From SIAJ01 sp036266155 (GTDB taxonomy: Bacteria; Planctomycetota; Planctomycetia; Gemmatales; Gemmataceae), in NCBI GenBank assembly GCA_036266155.1, contig DATANR010000220.1:1-5114 (forward strand): 5,114 nucleotides of DNA, read 5' to 3'. Of this stretch, positions 1 through 4,767 are shown piece by piece. Both the position numbers and the translations under genes were made by a program. The notes beneath the pieces are model-generated. The model made no database searches. It had not been told where the DNA came from and saw only the letters and a program-made list of their open reading frames with translations. The stretch's first letter is position 1; the number at the start of each line of letters is the position of its first letter.

Positions 1-360
1 TTGGAGCGGCATGCGGTTCCGCTCGACCATCGGGCCGTTCGCGCCATCGCCCACAGTTCATTTTTGCTGGACCTCTATAGTTGGCTCGCCCAGCGGCTGC
101 ACCGTGTCCCGGTCGGAAAGCCCCAGTTCATTCCGTGGGCGTCTCTCTACGACCAGTTCGGCCAGGGATTCGAGCGGGTGAGGGACTTCCGGCGGATGTT
201 CCTCCAACAGCTCGTGACGGTGAAGAGTGTCTATCCGGCGGCTCGATTGGATTCGGACGGCGGCGGCCTAACCTTGTTCAACAGCCAGCCGCCCATCCCG
301 ATGAAAGGCGTCATGGTGGACGTGAACGAATTGGCCAGACCAATGCTCACGGTAAGTTAG
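1..360 (+). CDS. Plasmid replication initiator RepA, C-terminal part (5' end outside the window)
   Basis: This is the last 119 codons of an open frame that reaches the window edge, so the TTG at base 1 need not be the true start. The residues match what I know of the RepA_C family of plasmid initiators: an AVRAIAHSSFLLDLYSWLAQRL segment (about residues 13-33), then IPWASLYDQFG (44-54), then a basic FRRMFLQQL helix (63-71) leading to VYPAARL, a winged-helix arrangement used for DNA binding. Family members are usually about 250-350 residues, so roughly the N-terminal two thirds is missing. The protein should bind the iterons that follow and open the origin with DnaA. The gene has no spacer from the origin: its TAG stop lies inside iteron 1. 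Binding of RepA there could couple initiator level to replication, but no promoter is visible to test autoregulation. The family call is from memory; a related Rep family is the main alternative. Confidence 0.82.
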   Translation: MERHAVPLDHRAVRAIAHSSFLLDLYSWLAQRLHRVPVGKPQFIPWASLYDQFGQGFERVRDFRRMFLQQLVTVKSVYPAARLDSDGGGLTLFNSQPPIPMKGVMVDVNELARPMLTVS

Positions 361-490
361 TCGCGCCCCGCCACGGCATCAGGTCACGGTAAGTTAGTCG
401 CGCGTTGCCTTCCAAACCTTCCGCACAGTCCACGGTAAGTTAGTCGCGCCTGGCCAAATTCCCAAATCACGGTAAGTTAGTCGCGCACCA

Positions 491-499
491 TGTGGACAA
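491..499 (-). promoter_or_regulatory. Near-consensus DnaA box
   Basis: TGTGGACAA on the plus strand reads TTGTCCACA on the minus strand, one mismatch from TTATCCACA. It sits between iterons 4 and 5. Confidence 0.5.
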
Positions 500-517
500 G
501 CCGGGGAGATTGCGAAG

Positions 518-526
518 TTATCCACA
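518..526 (+). promoter_or_regulatory. Consensus DnaA box overlapping iteron 5
   Basis: TTATCCACA is a perfect match to the bacterial DnaA box. Its last four bases are the first four of iteron 5, so DnaA and the plasmid initiator would touch or compete here. Confidence 0.8.
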
Positions 527-608
527 GTAAGTTGGTCGCGGCCCCGCGGTAAGTTGGTCGCGGCCACCCACGGATTTCCGCGGGGCGTTTACGGTAAGTT
601 GGTCGCCC

Positions 609-636
609 AAACCTATATATACCTATAATCTTCTTC
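609..636 (+). other. AT-rich element, probable DNA unwinding element
   Basis: This block follows iteron 7 directly and stands out from its GC-rich surroundings. It contains ACCTATA twice (611-617 and 621-627), exactly 10 bp apart, like the short tandem repeats of other unwinding elements. It lies between the last iteron and the inverted DnaA box at 658. Function is inferred from position and composition. Confidence 0.65.
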
Positions 637-657
637 CGATAGTTGCCCGGCCTTATC

Positions 658-666
658 TGTGGATAA
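658..666 (-). promoter_or_regulatory. Consensus DnaA box in reverse orientation
   Basis: TGTGGATAA is the exact reverse complement of TTATCCACA. The flanking bases also match the box at 518, giving a 13-bp inverted pair (515-527 and 657-669). An iteron-like GGTAAGTT reads on the minus strand at 665-672, next to the box. Confidence 0.78.
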
Positions 667-672
667 CTTACC

Positions 673-863
673 TCCGGCCCTCCAGATTCTCCCTTCCTGC
701 GAATTGGCTTAGCAAGGCAGAGGAGGGCGAGAGGCCATCGCTTCCTTCAGCCCTTTGTTCGCGTTTTGAGGCCACTTACAGAGCGAAGAGATGATTCCGG
801 ATAGATGGATACCGATCCATCGGTGTTGTTGCACCGTGTACCTGTCAGGAATCGTTGCTGCTG
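673..863. other. Intergenic stretch between origin and vapC, no gene seen
   Basis: I find no supported coding frame, RNA gene or promoter here. The only structure is a 7-bp hairpin with a four-base loop at 804-821 (GATGGAT and ATCCATC around ACCG), which lacks a following T-run on either strand. Confidence 0.5.
804..821. repeat. Short perfect inverted repeat
   Basis: GATGGAT (804-810) and ATCCATC (815-821) flank an ACCG loop. It lies about 55 bp past the vapC stop. With no T-run it is not a classic terminator; it could be a backup structure or a protein site. Confidence 0.4.
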
Positions 864-887
864 AAAAAGCGCTAACTAAGAAGTTAG
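864..887 (-). terminator. Terminator-like hairpin at the end of vapC
   Basis: On the minus strand CTAACT and AGTTAG pair around TCTT (872-887) and are followed by CGC and five T residues (864-868). The stem contains the vapC stop codon. The stem is short and AT-rich, so strength is doubtful, but position and T-run fit a Rho-independent terminator for the operon. Confidence 0.5.
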
Positions 888-1271
888 GCCGCGGATCAGT
901 TCAATTTGAACGCCGAGATCGAGTTTGACCCAATTTTGGTCGGCGGTCATCACAACCGCGCCCATGCTCCGGGCGAGTGCCAGGCAAGACCGGTCGGCGA
1001 GAGAAAGACCGAATTGTCGGGTGAGGGCAGCCATCTCCGCTGCAATCGCAGCGTGTGTGTGATCGAATGCAACTACGGAGCCAATGAACTCCCGGACGTA
1101 CTTCTCGGCATTCGAGAGTGTCATCCCCTTGTGGACCAGTTTCTGAAGAACCTCGGTCAGACTGACCGCTGAAAGAAATGCCTGTCGCAGCACTGGCTGC
1201 ACGCGATCCGCCCCGGGCTCCCGATTGGCCACCGCCAGAAAGGCTGAACTGTCGAGGACGACCTTACTCAC
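876..1271 (-). CDS. vapC: VapC-type PIN-domain ribonuclease toxin
   Basis: The 131-residue product has the usual length and layout of a VapC toxin, a PIN-domain metal-dependent RNase that arrests translation by cutting RNA, commonly tRNA or rRNA. The expected acidic residues are present: D7 in VVLDSSAFL, E40 in SAVSLTEVL, D93 in LSLADRSCLALA and D111 in MTADQNW, a typical TAD-x-x-W ending. No catalytic residue is missing, so the toxin should be active. The start is GTG at 1269-1271. The last 8 bases of the antitoxin gene, through its TAA, overlap the toxin start (GTGAGTAA), and a GAAGGAAG ribosome site sits just upstream inside the antitoxin gene. This implies translational coupling and antitoxin-first synthesis. 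Its target RNA cannot be read from the sequence. A decayed homologue lies at 4340-4512. Confidence 0.9.
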   Translation of the reverse strand: MSKVVLDSSAFLAVANREPGADRVQPVLRQAFLSAVSLTEVLQKLVHKGMTLSNAEKYVREFIGSVVAFDHTHAAIAAEMAALTRQFGLSLADRSCLALARSMGAVVMTADQNWVKLDLGVQIELIRGLTS

Positions 1272-1524
1272 CGGCTTCCTTCGCCGCTTCGACCCGTCGC
1301 TCGGCGATCAACTCGTCGGCAAGGCTGACGCCGGGACCGACCAATCGCGTCACTTCATCCTGAAACCGCTTCAAGGCCTGCTCAAAGGTCGAGATCAAAA
1401 GACCCTGTTCTGTGATGCTCACCATGACTTCCTGTCCAGCAGTGAGTCCCAACTGTTTCCGGCACGCGAAAGGGATCACGATCCGACCCTCATTGTTCAA
1501 CCTGGCCTTGAAAACCTCCTTCAT
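1264..1524 (-). CDS. vapB: VapB antitoxin, AbrB/MazE (SpoVT-like) fold
   Basis: The 86-residue protein starts with a swapped-hairpin DNA-binding domain of the AbrB/MazE type: FKARLNNEGRIVIPFACRKQLGL then GQEVMVSI (about residues 5-45). A charged C-terminal tail (46-86, with SLADELIAERR) should wrap the VapC active site. The open frame continues upstream to 1605, but I place the start at 1524: an AGGAG site sits four bases before it (1529-1533), the promoter lies between the two candidate starts, and the fold begins right after this methionine. It should neutralise VapC and, with it, repress its own promoter. The gene overlaps vapC by 8 bp. The homologous relic at 4505-4767 aligns almost without gaps, ISLADELIA in the tail being nearly identical, which supports the frame and the end. 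Confidence 0.88.
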   Translation of the reverse strand: MKEVFKARLNNEGRIVIPFACRKQLGLTAGQEVMVSITEQGLLISTFEQALKRFQDEVTRLVGPGVSLADELIAERRVEAAKEAGE

Positions 1525-1545
1525 AATTCTCCTAAATCCTGACAA

Positions 1546-1577
1546 CCGACAATACCATGGTCGGGCGAGGATGTCCA
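1546..1577 (-). promoter_or_regulatory. vapBC promoter with overlapping operator-like repeat
   Basis: On the minus strand a -35 TGGACA (1572-1577) and a -10 TATTGT (1549-1554) are separated by 17 bp, and TGG directly before the -10 makes it an extended -10. Transcription would begin near 1542, giving a leader of about 18 nt before the vapB ATG. The inverted pair CCGAC (1546-1550) and GTCGG (1560-1564), and the palindrome ACCATGGT (1554-1561), lie on the -10, a natural place for VapBC autorepression. Confidence 0.6.
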
Positions 1578-1607
1578 CGACCGATTGATGCGGGATCGAG
1601 ATCATCT

Positions 1608-1643
1608 AAAAACTCCAGCGGTCTTGATGGGTCATCCGCTGGA
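1608..1643 (-). terminator. Terminator-like hairpin upstream of vapBC
   Basis: TCCAGCGG (1614-1621) and CCGCTGGA (1636-1643) form a perfect 8-bp GC-rich stem with a 14-base loop. On the minus strand the stem is followed by G and five T residues (1612 down to 1608), the form of a Rho-independent terminator. It would shield the vapBC promoter from transcription arriving from higher coordinates. No live minus-strand gene lies immediately upstream, so it may be left from a lost neighbour. Confidence 0.5.
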
Positions 1644-1762
1644 ATCAGTTCCTAGGAAAGTGAATTTGGATCTTTCGATTGACAATGTTGGGTGCGAACG
1701 CCACCGATAGCAAATGCCGGTCCGGGGACCATCCAACGCGACCGGGTCAGGCGTGTGCCGCA

Positions 1763-2139
1763 ATGCGACTCGACAGGTCGAGCCTTAAAAGATCGTCCCA
1801 GATAACGCCGTGGCCGTTGGCGCCACCAGCGGCCAGACACACGGCACCCAGTATCAAGGCCCCTGTCCCTTGCACGGCTCGTCGCGTGGCACCCGCTGCT
1901 TCACCGCCAGCCTGGATCAGAAATCTGTTCCGCTGCTTCAAGTGCGGCAATGGCGGCGATGCCATCGACCCGTGGGACCAAGCTACCCGCCAGACGCCCT
2001 CGACGCTCCTGTCGATCTGTGCCAACGCCTGCACGTCCCGCTGCCGCTGCTGCCTTCGACCCGATCGCCCACTCAACCGGTAATCCCAACCTGCCAAACC
2101 GATACAATGATTTCGCCTTACGGTGAGGCAAGTCCTTAA
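1763..2139 (+). pseudogene. Relic of a CHC2 zinc-finger protein (DnaG primase-type zinc domain), frameshifted
   Basis: No single frame is intact, but joining pieces from two frames gives a coherent CHC2-type zinc finger. PLAPPAARH (1814-1840) is in one frame; GTQYQGPCPLHG and a CFTASLDQ strand (1843-1920) in the next; NLFRCFKCGNGGDAIDPW and QATRQTP (about 1922-1999) back in the first; and DAPVDLCQRLHVPLPLL (2002-2055) again in the second, running to a TAA at 2139. The ligands C-P-L-H (1864-1875) and C-F-K-C (1934-1945) are all preserved. At least three frame changes in about 160 bp point to decay rather than programmed shifting. Intact relatives are short zinc-binding proteins or the N-terminal domain of primases; which one this was cannot be told. 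The start is uncertain: 1763 is an ATG, and the recognisable part begins near 1811. Confidence 0.65.
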
Positions 2140-2244
2140 CCCCACTAACTCGTTCCGGGTGTTATTCCAGTTCACGCTGAACCAGCACACACGGGGCCGG
2201 CTTACCGTAGCCTGGTTTCTGCTTCTTGTATCACATTCGCGCGG

Positions 2245-2272
2245 CATAATTAGCTTCGCGAGTTTGTCGGAG
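2245..2272 (+). promoter_or_regulatory. Possible -10 and ribosome site of the TIR gene
   Basis: CATAAT (2245-2250) matches five of six -10 bases and lies 29 bp before the ATG; no good -35 is seen at the right distance. GGAG (2269-2272) lies seven bases before the ATG at 2280 and supports that start. Confidence 0.4.
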
Positions 2273-2279
2273 TCTATCG

Positions 2280-4241
2280 ATGCCCAGTATCTTCATTAGC
2301 CACGCGACCGCAGACCGGAGTTTTGTGGTGCGCGAGATTATCGGCACTCTCAAGCAACAAGGTATTCGGTCGTGGTATGCCCCGTCGGACATTACCACTT
2401 CCCAAGACTGGGAAAAGCAAATTCGGAAAGGGCTGCAAAAGGCGCAATGGTTCTTGGTGGTGATGTCACCACGGTCGGCTAAATCAGAGTGGGTGAAAGC
2501 CGAGGTAAAGTGGGCCGTGGAGAACCGGTGGAATCCTGAGCGGATCGTCACTGTCTTACTAGAAGAATGCGATTTGTTGAGTTTTCATCTCTGGATTCCT
2601 CGACTGCAATACATCGACTACCGGTCCGAACTCCCAGAGGCCCGGCAGGGCCTAGTGGCCATCTGTGAGCGTATTCGCCGCAGTCGCCACAAGTCAAAGC
2701 GACGGGGACGTCGGGGAACCGTCCAACCCGAGGGCGAATCTTCTGAGGAGCAACCTGCGTACTTACCACCCGGAGTCAGTGAGTCGGGCGACGTCATGGT
2801 AACCACCGATACGGCCTCCATCGAGATTACGATTAACCGCGATTTCGATAGCTACTCCCTAGAAGAACAAGACAAACTTCTGCAGGCCATCAAGTCAATC
2901 ATCGAGGCCGATGGAGACGTTCGCGTGACCAGAAAGAGGCGCGGCAGCGTGAAATTGACATTGGCCATGACTGGCGTACAGGCCGAGCGCCTTCGATGGG
3001 CCATGGAGTCGGGCGAACTCGACAAACATGGTGTCATTGGCTTCCGGTTTGCCGATGAGCAATCTGTGGGTGAACCGCCCCTCGTGGCCAAATATGGCTT
3101 CCGCCAGCAGGACCTCGCGCGAGAGATCGACCGCGAGATCAACCGCGAGGATGCGCGGGTCCGGTTTCAGGAAGTCTGCAATGACATATTTCCGCCGGGT
3201 AACACCCCCGGACCGTCACCCGAGCACTTGGCTGCGCTTCAAATGATGCGTCTAAGTCGGCGAATCGTAAATTGGACGCCCGAGAGGGAGCCGTTCGAGT
3301 GTTCTCTAGTTCTTATGCGGCAGTCGGGCGACGACGGGTATGTGGAGGCGACGCGACGGTTAGATGGTGTATTGTCGCCACTGATGGAATTCGCCGACCC
3401 GATCCCGTTCAACTTGCAAAACCTTGACGTCGTCCGTGCTCGGTGCGAGTTGATCCAGTCGAGCATGTTACACATCTACGTCAACGTTCAGGATGGACGA
3501 GCGCACAACGTGTCCGTGTCGAACGTCACCCTCCCGGAAGGTCCCAAATCACGCCAGGAGTACTACAAATTTCTGGCCGGACGCATCAAGGCCCTGCTTC
3601 TGTATGTTAGAAGCGGCCACATCGTGGAGATGTACGGGTCCGGCGACCTCCAACTCTATCACGACGGATTTGAGTGGATACTGTCGCCATACGCCATCTT
3701 GCGGGAGGCGTGCGCAGCCTTTTTCCCGCGGGCCCAGTCCGAGCAGGGGTCGGCCCTAGCAGCCACACTGGCGGCGGTCGGCGGAGCCCTTCTCGACGCC
3801 CAGCGAAGCTCGATCTGGATCTTGGTGGGTGACCCGGACGTGCCAGTACTCGATGAGCTGGCCAAGGATGGAAAGTCGTTTACGGAGATGCGCCCCGGGC
3901 TGGAGCTCTCCAAAGTGAACAAGAAAGTCCAGGTCCTTCCCCTTCCGGTTCTGGAAAGCATCTTCAAATTGGACGGAGCTCACGCGCTGACGTCGCGCGG
4001 AGAGATTCGTTATTTCGCGCGAAAGATCGGGGAACACTTGAGACCGGTCGACCCCCGGACTGATGCTCCGGCCCAGTCCTCCGTCGATCAAACCGGCACC
4101 AGCGGGCGGGCTGCTCGCGACTTGGCAGCGCGATTACCGCACAGCATTGTCATCAAATTCAGTTCTTCGGGCAAGATCAGGGTATTCAAACACAATGACC
4201 TGTGGACGCCGCCCAAAGATGGGAAGGTGGACCTGCGTTGA
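2280..4241 (+). CDS. TIR domain protein with central adaptor/sensor regions and C-terminal DAC-like (diadenylate cyclase) domain
   Basis: The 653-residue soluble protein has no signal peptide or membrane segment. Residues 1-130 are a TIR domain: IFISHATADR, WYAPSDI, then SEWVKAEVKWA, where E75 is at the catalytic glutamate position of NAD-cleaving TIRs. A basic stretch (131-146) leads to a beta-alpha-beta-alpha-beta domain (179-257) containing RRGSVKLTL, like adaptor domains of bacterial conflict proteins. Residues 290-470 are a predicted sensor region (MEFADPIPFNLQNL, RSGHIVEMYGSG). Residues 488-640 resemble a diadenylate cyclase: LDGAH (564-568) matches the DGA motif, GTSGRAA (606-612) the GTRHRAA motif, and SIVIKFSSSGKIRVFKHN the final strands. 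RH is changed to SG and the usual SEE acids are absent, so it may make another nucleotide, only bind one, or be inactive. The start is backed by GGAG at 2269. It is monocistronic, with no partner gene. I infer an immune or stress effector. The TIR call is firm; the DAC call is moderate and the sensor call tentative. Confidence 0.85.
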   Translation: MPSIFISHATADRSFVVREIIGTLKQQGIRSWYAPSDITTSQDWEKQIRKGLQKAQWFLVVMSPRSAKSEWVKAEVKWAVENRWNPERIVTVLLEECDLLSFHLWIPRLQYIDYRSELPEARQGLVAICERIRRSRHKSKRRGRRGTVQPEGESSEEQPAYLPPGVSESGDVMVTTDTASIEITINRDFDSYSLEEQDKLLQAIKSIIEADGDVRVTRKRRGSVKLTLAMTGVQAERLRWAMESGELDKHGVIGFRFADEQSVGEPPLVAKYGFRQQDLAREIDREINREDARVRFQEVCNDIFPPGNTPGPSPEHLAALQMMRLSRRIVNWTPEREPFECSLVLMRQSGDDGYVEATRRLDGVLSPLMEFADPIPFNLQNLDVVRARCELIQSSMLHIYVNVQDGRAHNVSVSNVTLPEGPKSRQEYYKFLAGRIKALLLYVRSGHIVEMYGSGDLQLYHDGFEWILSPYAILREACAAFFPRAQSEQGSALAATLAAVGGALLDAQRSSIWILVGDPDVPVLDELAKDGKSFTEMRPGLELSKVNKKVQVLPLPVLESIFKLDGAHALTSRGEIRYFARKIGEHLRPVDPRTDAPAQSSVDQTGTSGRAARDLAARLPHSIVIKFSSSGKIRVFKHNDLWTPPKDGKVDLR

Positions 4242-4339
4242 CCCGCGATCGTTCGTAGGACCCTTCAATTTAGTAACTTCCCATCATATATTTTGTTGGG
4301 GCTGTAGAGTACTCAAGGTCTCTCATGTGTACGTCAGCG
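4242..4339 (+). other. Downstream region of the TIR-DAC gene, no terminator recognised
   Basis: This short spacer is AT-richer than the gene before it and contains a TTTTG run at 4291, but no GC-rich hairpin precedes it. The palindrome GAGTACTC (4307-4314) is the only symmetric element seen. The 3' end of the TIR-DAC transcript therefore cannot be placed. Confidence 0.35.
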
Positions 4340-4512
4340 AGTTCTAGAGACGGGTCGCTGTCGCGGCGAGACCTCCGGGCAACGGGCAACGACCTCGGCA
4401 AAACTGACCGCTGACATGACCTCACCGGCAGAGCAGCGATCACGTGGTCGGCTCCCGGCTCCCGTTGCAGGGCGGCAAGGACTGTTGAGGCATCAAGAAC
4501 AACCTTACTCCC
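4340..4512 (-). pseudogene. Decayed vapC relic (PIN toxin N-terminal part)
   Basis: Translated on the minus strand from 4512, the sequence reads SKVVLDASTVLAALQREPGADHV, closely matching residues 2-24 of the intact VapC at 876-1271. The start codon position holds GGG instead of GTG. After about residue 30 a one-base frameshift (near 4416-4425) moves the continuation MSAVSFAEV into another frame. Similarity fades near residue 45 and the frame closes at about 4340, so the two C-terminal acidic residues (D93 and D111 of the intact toxin) are missing. It cannot be a working nuclease. Confidence 0.75.
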
Positions 4513-4767
4513 CGGCTCCCTTCAGGGCCTCTGTCCGAGGGTCGGCGATCAGTTCGTCGGCAAGGGAAATGCCCGGCTGAATGTGCTTGCCGCCCACTTT
4601 TTTTGAAGCTGTCTTATGACACGTTCTCGCGAGTAGACCAGGAATCCGTCTTCGAGGACTCGGAGAAGTACTTCCTGATCATCGGTTCAACCGAATTGAG
4701 TTGGTGCGCCGGCTGGAATGATCAGCCGACCTCCGTCGTTGACCCAGCTCTTGAAAGCGACTTACAT
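4505..4767 (-). pseudogene. Decayed vapB relic (AbrB/MazE-type antitoxin)
   Basis: On the minus strand the frame gives AFKSWVNDGGRLIIPAG, then a TGA at 4687-4689, then DDQEVLLRVLEDGFLVYSRE, all in one frame. Past seven T residues on the plus strand (4598-4604) the match continues one base out of phase as GGKHIQPGISLADELIAD and ends GAGE with TAA at 4505-4507. It aligns with the intact VapB nearly without gaps, and the TGA falls where VapB has a leucine. The N-terminus is also disturbed: ATG at 4765-4767 is followed by an extra T and a compensating loss. The gene order and overlap with the vapC relic copy the intact operon. It is too damaged to give a full antitoxin. Confidence 0.78.

Larger units (their letters stand above)
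348..608 (+). repeat. Seven direct iterons, consensus CACGGTAAGTTRGTCGCGS
   Basis: Copies lie at 348-366, 385-403, 431-449, 468-486, 523-541, 545-563 and 590-608. Copies 1-4 are identical and carry GTTAGTCGCGC. Copies 5-7 carry GTTGGTCGC, end in GG or CC, and vary in the first bases (CACAG, CGCGG, TACGG). Start-to-start distances are 37, 46, 37, 55, 22 and 45 bp, so the array is not evenly phased; only copies 5 and 6 have the 22-bp pitch typical of many iteron plasmids. Copy 1 contains the rep stop codon and copy 5 overlaps a DnaA box. Confidence 0.93.
348..672. other. Iteron-type plasmid replication origin (oriV)
   Basis: The segment combines the standard parts of an iteron origin directly downstream of a rep gene: seven copies of a 19-bp direct repeat (348-608), two perfect DnaA boxes (518-526 and 658-666) plus a near match (491-499), and an AT-rich block (609-636) in otherwise GC-rich DNA. 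All iterons point the same way. By analogy with known iteron plasmids, the initiator from the adjacent gene would bind the iterons, DnaA would bind the boxes, and melting would start in the AT-rich block. No coding frame fits here. The boundaries are set by the first iteron and the last box. Confidence 0.85.

Noticed and set aside
348..608. CRISPR array
   Set aside because: The repeats are 19 bp with unequal, short spacers, follow a rep gene and adjoin DnaA boxes and an AT-rich block; they are iterons.
906..1172. 88-codon plus-strand frame inside vapC
   Set aside because: It is opposite an intact PIN-domain toxin with all catalytic residues; the product is unlike any known protein.
1525..1605. 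Longer vapB with 27 extra N-terminal residues
   Set aside because: The added part crosses the likely promoter and has no fold resemblance, while the ATG at 1524 has a ribosome site.
1679..1684. TTGACA as a -35 box for the CHC2 relic
   Set aside because: No acceptable -10 is found 16-18 bp downstream.
1747..2247. 166-codon open frame on the minus strand
   Set aside because: It lies opposite the CHC2 relic, whose zinc ligands are readable on the plus strand, and its own product matches no family I know.
4318..4351. GTCTCT / AGAGAC as a terminator for the TIR-DAC gene
   Set aside because: The stem is six base pairs with a 22-base loop and no T-run follows on the plus strand.
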